DNA of 64,000 nt from contig NC_088653.1 in the NCBI RefSeq assembly GCF_964019385.1, positions 10,815,285 through 10,879,284 on the forward strand. The letters run 5' to 3'. The position numbers and the translations under genes are program-made. The stretch's first letter is position 1. The number at the start of each line of letters is the position of its first letter. The notes beneath the pieces were generated by a model, which was given only the letters and a program-made list of their open reading frames with translations, was not told the DNA's origin and made no database searches. The stretch comes from Sycon ciliatum (lineage: Eukaryota; Porifera; Calcarea; Leucosolenida; Sycettidae). Below are positions 48,481-59,753 of the stretch, piece after piece.

Positions 48481-51400
48481 TGACTTTTAAAGTGATCCAC
48501 CACCTCAACCAAGGCAAAGGCGTAGCCAAGCATTATGCGCGAAGGAGAAGCGCGCATGTGGAGTGAAGGAACAGGCATCTCGCAGAGTGCCTGATATACA
48601 GTAAAAATGACGCTATGTATCGAGGATACACCATATGTACAGGTGCCCTTCAAGTCGGAGACATGAAGGGAGAAAAGGGTGACAGTCACTAGCACCGGAC
48701 ACAGATAATAATACTGCGACACCATGGCGAGGCTGTGTCAAAATATGGAATGTCACAGTACTCCTCGAGCCAGGAATGTGGACAAAGAAGTTTGTCCCTT
48801 GCAAACCAGGGAACCAGGAAGGTCTTAGATCTGGAACCCTAGACATTTGTCTTGCGGACGGAGGCAAGGGCGAACACAACACGTACCTTCGGGAGTTGAT
48901 GGCAGTGGAATACGGACAGACTGCGAAGCTCCGAGGTGAACGGGGAGCCTGAGTCAAAACCTTCTACATGGGAACGTGCCGTGTCAGACGTTTCCGAGGC
49001 AATTGGGATTGGGTCTCCAAGCCTGCAGAACCTCCAGAACATTGATGACACTCCATGTGCTGGCAGGCCAGCAGTAATAGACATCGGGCATCAAATGGGT
49101 GGTCGCTACATCAGCCTGACCAATACTCCAAGAGGCCCTGAACACGTAGCTGAAGTGTCGACGAGAGAGGAGAAAGATGCATAGGTAATTGGTCTATACT
49201 GCCTCCCTACATCGCACTGGGTGGCTAAGGAGTTGGTCCGACTGCGATGAACTCCAGACCGGACCCACCAACAGCACTTGCTATATGTGGTGAATAGCGC
49301 CAACCATCAGGATGAGGCAGAATGGAGGGTGCAGAAGTGCATTCTCCCACTGGTCTGGTCTGCCGGAAGGACCAAGGAAGCCTGGCCCTCGGCCTCAGGA
49401 TCTGAGCGCTAACTCACATACTGGTCCAGTTAGCGGGTATGGCTGGCCACAAATCGGGCAAGTGGTCTGTACCAATGATGTAACTGTGTACATGGTGTAA
49501 GGACCTACCTGTCCAACAGGCAGTTGCAGCTGTCTGCAGACCGTGACGGTCGTGTGGGTCGTGGACGATGTCCCGAACATTGACGGCGACTAGGTGGAGC
49601 CAGCGGGGTCGCGCCAATAGTAATAGTTATGTACTCTTGGTAGCGCTAACAGACACATAGTTATCCAATGTTTCTTTCCTTGGATACGTAAGCAACAGCC
49701 ATCACATGATCAATCTCGACATGCAAAGGTACTCCCGTTATGCCATGCACTGGGGCTTGCAGACCAAGGCACTCCGCCCACAAGCAGTAGATGAATGGAG
49801 TTTAACTCCTGCACAGTCATGTGGTTATGGGTGGCTGCTGTGCATGGGTCCTGAACTGACGGGCTCTCGTAGCGCAGCGATGGCACCTGTGAGGTGACTG
49901 GCTGGCCATCCCCGACTGAAAAGTGACAGACCCAGTAATGGAGACTTGTCAATTGAATCACGAGACCATATATCGAGGTTGCACAGCCAAGGCTGTGGAG
50001 CTCTATCCTGCAAGCACTATACTGTAATGAATTGATCGACTGTGAAGCTGGACTAGCGGGAACGCCTTCCTCAATTCCGGACACTTCACGTTCAGGCGCC
50101 TCAAGTGGCTTGGTGATGGTAGAGATGGTGAGCCTCATACATTCCAGGGACTGCACCAGCTACAAGCCGGACTTGTGCAGGTTTACTTGGAGCTCGAGAT
50201 GCTCCAGGAGGCGGATCGTTGCTTGCACTATGGTGTGCCGCAACCAGACCGCACACAATAATGAGGCAGGTGGCAATGCACATCACTACCTTCACCGCCC
50301 ATGTCCGGAAAACGCAGACGATCGATGCAGACACTTGGTGCATGTGCGGAGTGAATAACACATGCCGAACGGTAGACATGTGTACCGCCAGCCACTACCG
50401 GATGGCCGGATGGATGCCGGTCGAGTGACACATGTCCTGCATGGCCAAATAGCACATTGCCTCCATGAGGCTGGCAACATCGTCAGTGGCCGTACCGGGT
50501 CTCCAGCTTGCAGGGACCTGTGGTGATATAATCGTCATATTCGGGTGCTCACCGATGGTAGAGATGACGCAGGATGCGGAGCCAATGGCTGCTTGGATGG
50601 TCATTTGAACTGGACATAGTTTATATCCGTAGATCTCAGGTATATGTATGGCTTACTCAGCTATTGCACAACATGGTCATGGACCTTGGGAGTGCACAGG
50701 ACGTCTACGGCAAGACAAGGGTGAATGTATATGGAGGTCATCAAGTTCTTCCTCCACGGTGAGAACACAAAGACATCACATATTCACTGATTTCCTTCTG
50801 CGCTAGGAAAGCAGTTTTCTATACAATATACATAACTGTATATTTGTTTACAAAGAGGCGTCTTGTCGAGGGTAGAGGGCTCAACACTATGATGATTTCA
50901 TTGAGTAAGGAACTCAAAGTTGCAACAAACTCTAAGACCTCCTTGTGCCTGTTGTGTATATACCTGTTCTGTATATATTTTATACGTGAAGTACATTTAT
51001 GCAAATGTACTCGTAAGCGTACCAAGTAAGGCACACCGTGAAAGGCCACCGACAGCCGAGCAGGCTGGTAGTATGGACCATTGGCTGCACCATTACGGGA
51101 GTGGCACGACATGCATCCAGCTGCTTCAGCTCGTCTGCCAAGCCCTTGTTGGTAACGAAAGCCTGGTACATGGTGGGTCGGGCACAAGGCACACGTGCAT
51201 GCAGTACCGGCGTATCCGCCATATCAGTACTAAACAGTACGAGACTGATCTGGTTGCTAGCTATGGTTGCTAGCTATAATATAAGTAGATTCCTTCTGGG
51301 TGCGTAGATATTCCAGGATACGTACGATGAAATGCTATCCACAGTAGTAAATTACAGATACGGTTACTTGGACCTGCCGTTGCACGGAAAGGGCCGCGCT

Positions 51401-52100
51401 GATATGCACATATCATATGGGCAATGAATTGATCCCAGTTATGGATGCGGCAGTAATCGTGCAAGGCCTTGGCTGGCCAGACCAAAAAGGGGGTGGTCCC
51501 TCGCGGTACCCGAGGTGGGCACTAACTTGAGTAGTGGAAGGCAGTATACCACAAGTCATAGCGTACACAAAGGCAAGTGTACATGACATTGCACTCTTGG
51601 CACTACGCTCAGCAGATAGCTGGAGCGCCCGTGTCCGTACGTGCTCCAGCCACCGAAGGTCAGACTGAGGTATGGCAACAGCAAAAGTGTTATATGCTTC
51701 ACCACTTCGAGGTTGCTATCACAAAAGGTGCTTGAGCAATAGGAGTGGCAGTACATTGTTGGCACTGCACAAATGGCAACCATTTGATGTTTATTTTTCA
51801 TTGCTCACAGAGGTGCATCAGCCACCTTTGACATCGTGATTATGCTTCCAGAACCATGTATCTACATACAGGTAAACCTGTCTTAACCGGACGCCCGTGG
51901 TGCAGCGGAAACTGGTCTGATATGACAATATTCCGCTTGACACAGGGATGTACGTTCGATCCACAGCCCTTTGGTGCAGGAACATTTCCCGGTCAATACG
52001 GGATTCTGCTTGGTATAGGAGCAAGCAAACACAGGTAGAACTGTACTTGCGAAACAACAATATGAGCATGGCAGAACGGCATTAAGTTATGGGCGTGACT
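48481..52100. other. No recognisable gene or element
   Basis: Many short open frames exist on both strands but none resembles a known protein or another frame in the window. Composition is ordinary. It lies between two inverted copies of the foldback-bearing element (47990-48480 and 53372-53700), so it may be the interior of a larger unit. Confidence 0.35.
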
Positions 52101-53130
52101 CTGGGCATGAAACAAAGCACTCGCCGGTGCTTGCAAAGCCACGAGACCATCGTTCATCACCAATGGACTAATGGTTAGAGTGTGGCAAGGCCCCCGACAG
52201 GGCCTGCCCACTGGCGTGACGGAAGCCACCATATCTACAATGACCGCACAGTCCACCGACATGGGTGGATGCGAGTTAGGCACAGACATTGGAAAGGCAC
52301 TCCTGCTTTTCATGAAATTGCCCTGACCACACCAGGAAGGCACGACTCAGGGCAAGAAACAAAGCACTCGCTGGTGCTTGCAAACCCACGAGACCATCGT
52401 CCATGGATAGTGGATAGAGTGGTTAGAGTGCGGCAAGGCACGCGACAGGGCCTGCCTACTGTAGAGACCATCGTCCATCGACAGTGGACGGATGGTTAGA
52501 GTGTAGCAAGGCACGCGACAGGGCCTGCCCACTGGTTCGACCATCATCCATCCGCAGTGGATGGATGGTTAGAGTGGCTAGAGTGTGGCAAGGCACGCGA
52601 CAGGGCCTGCTCACTGTAGACTATCGTCCATGGACAATAATTTTTGACGTATGGTTAGAGTGCGGCAAGGCACACGACATGGCCTGCCCAGTGGTGTGAC
52701 CATCGTCCATCGACAGTGGATGGATGGCTAGAGTGTGGCAAGGCACGCGACAGGGCCTGCCCACTGGTGAGACCGTCGTCCATCGACAGTGGACGGATGG
52801 TTTGAGTGTGGCAAGACACGCGACAGGGCCTGCCCACTGTCGTGACAGAAGCCGCCGCATATCCGCCATGTCCGCGTCGTCCATCGATTGGGGTTGGATA
52901 CCATGCCAGTTACTTGTAGGTACAGAGATTGGCAAGGCACTCGTCAGGGCCTGCCCAATGACGTGACGTAAGCCGTCTGTTGATGTTGCTACGCGCTAAG
53001 CGCAGAGCCTTGGCAAGGCACTCGGAAGAGCCTGCCGAACTCGTGAAGGCCGCCCTGACCCAACAGGAAAATCGTGACTCGGGGCATGAAACAAGGCACT
53101 CGTCGGTGCTTGCAAACCCACGGAACCATC
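52100..53130. repeat. Cluster of interleaved short repeats
   Basis: Motif 1, GGCAAGGCACGCGACAGGGC followed by CTGCCCACTG, recurs at about 52180, 52430, 52510, 52590, 52665, 52740 and 52810, with variants to 53030. Motif 2, GAAACAAAGCACTCGCYGGTG plus CTTGCAAAACC-like sequence, occurs near 52110, 52360 and 53090. Spacing is irregular (about 70-90 bases within runs). GGATGGTTAGAGTG precedes most motif 1 copies. Confidence 0.8.
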
Positions 53131-53371
53131 GCAGCGTCGCCATCAGCATTGGCGGCCGAAAAGGCCGAAATTTCCATATCGGCACAAACTAGTTACTTCA
53201 GCACTTACCTACACGGACAGCACGACGATCCGGTAGGAACTCTTACTAGTCCTAGGCCTGGACTGCGAGCTTCAGCTTCGGAGTCATCATTAGACAATAG
53301 ACACTGCCATAGCGGCGGTAGAAGACTGAAGTCTCAAGGATACTGGACAAAGGAAAAAGGTAACCTATCAG

Positions 53372-53700
53372 CAAAGAAGCGAAAGAAAAGGCCAAAGAAA
53401 GCAAGAGGTGCTAGGTGCAATCAAGGCGTGCATTTGCATTTTTATCTTTAAACCGCTGGAAATTTATGGAAAACTAGAGCGATTTGAGGCCAAACACACT
53501 GTCACATTCGAAGCCGAAGCTCCGAAGTGTAACCTATATTTGCACGCTCACTTCGAAGCGAGCGTGCAAATAGGTTATTTGCACGCTCGCTTCGAAGTGA
53601 GCGTGCAGATAGGTTATTTGCACGCTCACTCGCCGGGGTGCAATATCGCACTGCAGTGCATCCACATAGTCATTGGCTGGCGGTGTACGAGTACTGGGAA
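53372..53700. mobile_element. Foldback-bearing element, copy 2 (inverted), with GCGAGCGTGCAAATA palindromes
   Basis: Inverse of parts of 47990-48480. 53538-53636 contains three alternating hairpin units (TTGCACGCTCGC / GCGAGCGTGCAA) around TTCGAAG. Confidence 0.75.
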
Positions 53701-53777
53701 TATTAATGATATTGCGAGTCGCTCCGCCAGGCCAGGGAGTCGCTGCTGACTTGCTGCAGCACACCAGATAATAATTG

Positions 53778-54376
53778 GTCGAAGACGCTGTCGATGTCGC
53801 GGAAGCGAATGTGGACCCGGCTTGCGTCCGCCAAGTCAACTACTTCACAAGCTCCGTGAGAGTCGAGACAGCGGACGCCCAAGTATTGGAGAAGACTGTC
53901 GACAGCCGATTTGAGAAACTGTCCGACGCCGCCATCGAACAGCCTCGTTTCTGAGCAGAAAAACAAAAAACACAGACCAGGCAACTGACAAATGGCTCCG
54001 CTTATTCGACGAGTATTGTAAAGACACAGGACGTCGCTGTGACCTGAGTACGGTTACGGCAAGCGACCTAGCTTACATTCTGCGACATGCATAGATCTAC
54101 GTCGAATTGCGTCCGAAGAAAGCTGGAGTGAAGTTCTACTCTGCATCAAACTTGCTCGGTTTCCGTTCCGCAATACATCGCAAGCTAGTCGAGTTGAAGC
54201 GGCCCATGAACGTCCACAGTGACCCAGCGTTCAAGGACGCAAACATTGCATTGAAGGCCTTCCTCCTGATTCATGAAGCCAAAGAAAGCGGGAGAAGTCA
54301 AAGCGGTGGAGCACAAACACCCCATCAACGACGACGACATGAGCAAGCTGTCCCGCTACTTCCAGGATCTCCCGTG
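53778..54376 (+). pseudogene. Crypton-type tyrosine recombinase N-terminal region (DUF3504-like), decayed
   Basis: Reading frames in sequence give SRFEKLSDAAIEQ, KWLRLFDEYCKDTG, YVELRPKKAGVKFYSASNLL then GFRSAIHRKLVELKRPMNV, VHSDPAFKDANIALKAFLL, and KHPINDDDMSKLSRYFQDLP. This pattern (SRF..L.D..I, FY..L.Y..SSL.GFRSAI.R.L, DPAF..AN..LKA, ..HK.PI...D...L..YF) is that of Crypton transposons and their domesticated relatives (QRICH1/ZMYM/KCTD1-type). At least two frame changes and one in-frame stop (near 54091) break it, and the catalytic C-terminal R-H-R-Y part is not visible. Element boundaries are not found. Confidence 0.75.
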
Positions 54377-54556
54377 ATAGACAGCAGCTACTCGAAAGAA
54401 GTGTTCCTCTAAAAATGAACGCGACTGGTTGTGCTGTGTTGTATGACTGTGAAATGATAGCAGGGTTGCATGCAGCATGCTACTTGCTAGGGTTGCATGC
54501 ACCACACTGTGTCAAGTGTGTGGTGACAGACTGTGTGGTGGCAGGGGTGCGATAAA

Positions 54557-54665
54557 TGTATTACTGCACTCGGACGCGTGCAATACCGGCGTCGATATGA
54601 CTTACGGCTTCGCCGTTCGTGCAGATATCGGCCGGTATTGCACCGGTCCTTGTGCAGTAATACAT
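54557..54665. repeat. Hairpin (TATTACTGCAC ... GTGCAATACCGG)
   Basis: GTATTACTGCAC / GTGCAGTAATAC and GTGCAATACCGG / CCGGTATTGCAC form nested inverted pairs around a GACTTACGGCTTCGCCGTTC core. Probably the end or whole of a small foldback. Confidence 0.68.
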
Positions 54666-54763
54666 ACTTACTTACATAATGACACTCACAGTCAGATGAA
54701 CTCTTAGGGTTTACCGGGTGTTAGCGGCCGTCGTGAGTTCCTACTTTTTTATTATTATTTTTT

Positions 54764-55146
54764 ACGTATCTAATATTGACTGAGTACGAGGTCAATATAG
54801 GAAATAAAAGCCGAGTAAAAGACCGAGGCGAAGCCGAGGTCTTTTACGAGGTTTATATTTCCTATACTGACCAAGTACGAAGTCAATATTAGATTTATCA
54901 CGACAAACAGTCCGTATTTCAAATTCCAGAACGATAACCTCATGAATCCCGGTTTTATGATTGCACAACCGTTGCACCACCACCTACTCATGCAGTGAAA
55001 ATGCTGCACTAGGCACCGTTCAACTGCGCAACCCCTAAGCAGTCAAATATAAGCAGTCAATATAGCCCTAAGGAGTGAAATATGCAGGAATATTTGACTG
55101 CTTAGGTATGGCAAAAATCTATGTGAGTCAATACTAAGGGAGTGAT
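54764..55146. mobile_element. MITE-8, copy 2
   Basis: Nearly base-for-base copy of 46340-46733 in the same orientation. Confidence 0.78.
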
Positions 55147-55269
55147 AAAGTCAGACTGATATAGTCAGACACAGAATGCTGGATTTCGTCACTTGTTGTC
55201 GCGCCCTAGGCTCCGGCGGATTATGCCGGCATAGCCCCACTGGCCTGGTCGAGTGCTGTCACAACTAAC

Positions 55270-55380
55270 TTCAACGGGCTGGATAAGGTTCAGCAACTTG
55301 CGCTGCATTTCCTGGGAGTCAACATGAGTCAAAACTTCGCCAAAAATACTCATCGAATGCATTCAGCGCCGAACCCCCCC
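55270..55380. other. Detached fragment of PPP2R3C intron 1
   Basis: CTGGATAAGGTTCAGCAACT, CATTTCCTGGGAGTCAACAT and ATCGAATGCATTCA match 117-215 of copy A with several changes. It lies upstream of the copy D promoter, so it is the end of yet another gene fragment. Confidence 0.7.
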
Positions 55381-55485
55381 ATGAAATCGCACAGTCGAGT
55401 CATTCGATGACCACCTCGTATCGAGATGGCTCGCGACGAAGTGTCTCGCTGTCATGTCATGCATGCACCGGTAGCATGCATGCAG

Positions 55486-56125
55486 CGTAGACTGGTGAGT
55501 CGTGATCGTGCAGATCTGGGCCATCATCTGGCCCGCGGAAAGCGCGTTTGTTTTGTGTTTTGAATCTTTTGATCGCAAAACTACTTATTTCTTCTGACTG
55601 CTGATTGACAAAACAACCTTGGCCTTGCCTTCGCAGCTACATGCAAAGACTAGTTGAGAACTGAGGCGAGTTTCAACCAGCTAAAATTGTTTACTGCAAT
55701 GTCAATCAAAACAATACGATTCAACCAATGGCCCAGTGTTGAGCCTGGGACTGGACAGTTTTTTTGCAGACGTTCAACGCCGCAAGCAGTGCCAGTGTGG
55801 TCGTTGTGAAGTAAGGCAACAGCAGCTTGTGCATTGCTGGGGACAAAACTGTGACTCCAAACTTTCAAGAGCCACTCTCTCCGTGTCATTTCTCTCCAAC
55901 AACCCGCTGCTCCTCCGGGGTCTCTGACGGCAGCGCATCTACTTGTAGGCGTACGTGAGCGCACTGTAGCAATGTAGCCGGCTGCAGGACTGAACAACGT
56001 ATTACCTGCGTGTGGTGCTGATCTGAGCTCGCGAGCGAGGACCTCTCCATCAGGTACCAATTATTGGCCTACAATAGTGGCTAGTAGCTAATACCACGCG
56101 GGCTACAAATTACAATCAGCTTGTG

Positions 56126-56166
<41 letters not shown>
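55486..56166. promoter_or_regulatory. 5' flank of PPP2R3C copy D (putative promoter and 5' UTR)
   Basis: Duplicate of 11460-12133. The (CA)n tract before the ATG is longer (56129-56161). Confidence 0.45.
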
Positions 56167-56168
<2 letters not shown>

Positions 56169-56218
56169 GGCAACGATGTCCTGGGAGCAAAGGCTGCAGC
56201 AATTCGTCGAAGCTAAGG
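56167..56218 (+). CDS. PPP2R3C: PPP2R3C copy D exon e1
   Basis: Same 52 bases as copy B e1 (MATMSWEQRLQQFVEAK), here with donor GTACGG and no insertion. Confidence 0.72.
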
Positions 56219-56323
56219 GTACGGTGAAGCAATTCAGCTACTTGTGGATTTTTTTAACGTTTTGTTTGTTTTAATTATTTTGTTTCCATGCACATACAGT
56301 CTTGGGCAAAGAAATCCAAAAAA

Positions 56324-56382
56324 CTAGTGCCAACCCGCGAGCCAAAACTAGTGCCAACCCGCGAGCCAAAACTAGTGCCACG
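56324..56382. repeat. 24-bp minisatellite, copy D intron 1
   Basis: A shorter version of the array at 13850-13985. Confidence 0.88.
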
Positions 56383-57225
56383 TCTCCATTTCATTAACCA
56401 GTACATCATGCACGTTCCCAAAACTGGTCCGAGGGCCGCATGAGCCGTATGAGCCTTGGCGCTACTTTCAAGGGTTGGATTTCTTTGGTGACGACTAGTT
56501 TGCACAAAAGAACGGACTGAAATTGGCAACATGCGGCACAGTTAGCCATGCAGCGAGTGATCTTGGTGATCCGGCAATGCACTGGCGAGTGGTGTGGACG
56601 ACCGCCGTCACTTGCCGGATACCCACCTGGCTGTTACCCGGGCCACGGTCTTATCGATCATGCTCGTGATTCGTCGTTACTATGACCGGATACTTCTGCA
56701 GTGTTGTTCTGTCTGCAACCCCCCTCTGTTCACAGTGAAAAAGAAAAAAAAGAAAGACTAGTTTCAAAACGCAGTCAATAGTGCAAGCTGCAAGCTGGAT
56801 CGACATACCAGGCTTTTTTACTGTCTACATATTTCTTCTAGCACAATTTTTGTTACTAATTTTAGTAAATTAGGCTCGGGTGGAGAGCCAAGGATTCATT
56901 TATAAGAAGAAAAGAGGGCCAAAGAGCTACAAGTTACGCTATAATATCCACTAACACCACCAGTTACATTACAAGATGCGCTAGAGCTGAGATGTGCTAG
57001 AGCTGATTGCCAGTTATGTGTAGAACGTCAGTACCGTCGGTCAGTGTCGTGCAATGTTATCGCATGTGCTTATTGTAAAGTAACTGCAGTGCTGTTACTG
57101 CATATTATAACGTCACGTGTAGCTCTTTGCTCCTCTTTTTCTTCTTATCATTTAATAAAGAGTATTTAGTATTGTATGGGTGTGTATGCAGCAGCAGCTT
57201 GTCCAGTTGATTTTACTATTGCAAC

Positions 57226-57450
57226 TACAGGGAAACAGCTGTCTGAGACGACGGCGCAATGGACCTTCAAAATGTGGTCTCTGTTACCAGGTGGTCTCCT
57301 TATCCAGGGTCATTTGACAGGTAATAGCATCCCTTGATCCTTGTTGCAGTGGTCTTCTAGGACAGGTGGTCTCCTTATCCAGGGTTTCAGTGGTCTTCTA
57401 GGACAGGTGGTCTTCTAGGACAGGTGGTCGCCTTGACAGGTTTTAGTGTA
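57226..57450. mobile_element. MITE-2 in copy D with about 3 minisatellite units
   Basis: This is the shortest form: only a few GGTCTTCTAGGACAGGT units interspersed with the single-copy CTCCTTATCCAGGG segment. It probably shows the near-ancestral state from which the arrays grew. Confidence 0.75.
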
Positions 57451-57509
57451 TTGTCCCCTCGTCGCTTGTTCAAAAAAAAGACTCTGCGTTCGCTTTTGTT
57501 CTGATACAG

Positions 57510-57685
57510 GTAGCAGTACCAGTGCTGGTGCTGCTGGTGGTGCCGGGCCATCGGGCGCAGTGTCGGCCGCATCGGAGGCGGACGTGGAGCAGATGACGGC
57601 GCAGTGCATTGCCGACTGGCACACGCCGACTGCTGCCGCCGCTGCAGCATCCACTTATCAGCACATACCTCGATTCTACAGAAAG
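57510..57685 (+). CDS. PPP2R3C: PPP2R3C copy D exon e2
   Basis: 176 bases: two plus 58 codons. The linker reads SSTSAGAAGGAGPSGAVSAA. Splice sites are intact. Confidence 0.82.
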
Positions 57686-58214
57686 GTACAGTGTGAAACT
57701 CTGCAGATTCTTTTGCATTTCTTTTCATGTCTTCTTTTTGAAAGTCGGATGTTGAGCAAATAATAAATAATTCTTTGTTGCCATCTTCCATAGGTCCGTC
57801 AAATAGTAGTAATAGGTTTTTCATTTGACCCGACGAGACCATGCGACGCTTGCAGACAACAGCACGAACAGTTCACCAGCCACACTCCACGAAAGCAAGT
57901 AGTATTACTCCTGACAAAACTTGTTTCGTTCCATAAAGATGACGGGGAACTCATCAGAGGAGAAGCAGTTGTTGAATGATGGAGTTAAGCTGAATAATGC
58001 AGTGGCGGGTTTAGGGGGGGGGGGGGGGGTGGGCGGGGGCGCCCCCCCCCCCCCTCAAAAATTTCGACCTAGGTTTCGAAAAATAAAAGGCAGCTGCGCA
58101 GGGCACCGGGCCGGTCTAGCTAGACTAGGCTCGGCGCGCGCGTGCGCGACCTGAAACAATTGTCCAAAAGCGGTTGCACGGTACGGTGCTCGAGCTGGTG
58201 TTGATTGTACTAGT

Positions 58215-58507
58215 ACAGACTACAGACTACAGACTAGTATAGTACTGTACACTACAGACTACAGACTAGTATAGTACTGTACACTACAGACTACAGACTA
58301 GTATAGTACTGTACACTACAGACTACAGACTAGTATAGTACTGTACACTACAGACTACAGACTAGTATAGTACTGTACACTACAGACTACAGACTAGTAT
58401 AGTACTGTACACTACAGACTACAGACTAGTATAGTACTGTACACTACAGACTACAGACTAGTATAGTACTGTACACTACAGACTACAGACTAGTATAGTA
58501 CTGTACA
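58215..58507. repeat. 32-bp minisatellite (about 9 units)
   Basis: Units containing ACAGACTACAGACTAG and TATAGTACTGTACACT are practically identical to each other, suggesting recent expansion. Confidence 0.92.
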
Positions 58508-58937
58508 GTGTACAGAGTAGAGTCTACGTACAGTGAGCATATGCACGGCTACAGAAACACGGTGACCATGGTGACCTGACTGTGTACTGTTGAGTGTTGT
58601 AGAGTGTGATCCCTGCTGGGACGCGCTCGACGCGTCTTCAACGGTACAAACATCGAAGAAAAGTCTTCGATCGAGTCAACCAAAACACGATTCGAATGCC
58701 GAGGGCTCAGGCGATCATCCTCGTTCGAATCGTGTTTTGGTTGACTCGAAGGCTTTTCTTCGATGTCTCAGGGACATCCCAAAAGGCCAAGCTCTAGCCA
58801 GCAGAGCCTGGAATTTTTCCTGGAATTTTTGTAAAGCGTTCCTGTCGCGGCGCAACTCCTGCTGCCGCTCCAACAGGAAACAGTGGGAGTGACGAAGTCG
58901 CTGTTATTCCAGTTGAACTTTCGGAGCGGACTGACAG

Positions 58938-59246
58938 TCACACTCCGCCAGACGTGGAAGAACCTGTTGTCAGCGAGCAGCCAGAACATGAAGAACAGCG
59001 CACAGTCAACAGCGCACGGAAGGGACCAGGGACACGTATCACTCTAAAATCAGAGGGGAGAGCGTTCCAGAGAATGCTTCCCCGAAACATCATGGTCGAT
59101 CGTCCCGCAGGCCCACGAAGAAAGGGAACTCGAAGCAAGTTCGACACTTGTCCCCGTGTGGTGCGCTGATCCTCCGGAACAGTCTCTGGGGCCGTTCGGG
59201 TGAATAACTGTTGAAGAAGGGGGCTACAGGAGGAGCTTCTTGACAT
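58938..59246 (-). pseudogene. LINE ORF2 C-terminal fragment inside the nested element
   Basis: The minus strand reads LRGPAGRSTMMFRGSILWNA and LPSDFR, the W-N-A-L-P signature of LINE C-termini. It shows that the CAGTGGCG element captured or received a LINE piece. Confidence 0.7.
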
Positions 59247-59753
59247 CGGTTTTCAAAATGGCTGACCTGGGACAGTAGCATGATGTCATGTACCCCACCC
59301 CATCCCGCCTTGATCCCGGCCGCAACCCCCCCCCCCCTCAGCCAAATCCTGGACACGCCACTGTAATGTTATTTTTTAGAGAAGATACCAACGCAAGGTG
59401 TAAGCACTCAACTATCTCACATATGTGACAAATCAACACAAAGAGGAATAGTGCAGAATGGAGGTGTTATGAACCCTACCATACTTAACTATCACAAGTG
59501 CTAAATCGATCACAATGAGAAGGAGAGGTACACAGGCATAGGTTGCGCTAGTTTACACGTCACAAAGAGTACTGAGGTGGTGACAAAGATAGGTGAAAAG
59601 TAGACGCCAAGTGAAGGCCAACAAATCATCACGGACGTCTAACGTCACATCTGAAGATTGCTGACTGCACAAGACAAATACTTCACGAACCTCGATGATT
59701 GAAATTCAGCTTCAGCCAACGGTAGGTGAAAGGAAGGCTGCTGGGTGTGACAT

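Larger units (their letters stand above)
58000..59363. mobile_element. 1.36-kb element with CAGTGGCG termini, 5-bp duplication TAATG
   Basis: Begins CAGTGGCGGGTTTAGG and ends CCTGGACACGCCACTG, flanked by TAATG (57995-57999 and 59364-59368). The intact arm at 60360 shows the empty site with a single TAATG. It carries poly-G/C tracts, a 32-bp minisatellite and a LINE fragment. CAGTGGCG ends with a 5-bp duplication suggest a hAT-like non-autonomous element. Confidence 0.83.

Noticed and set aside
51888-51970. tRNA-like A and B boxes (GTGGTGCAGCGG, GTTCGATCC), possible SINE or tRNA
   Set aside because: Box spacing of 57 bases and the lack of a foldable acceptor stem argue against a tRNA. The flank AAACCTGTCTTAACCGGAC looks like a common MITE end instead. 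Left unassigned.
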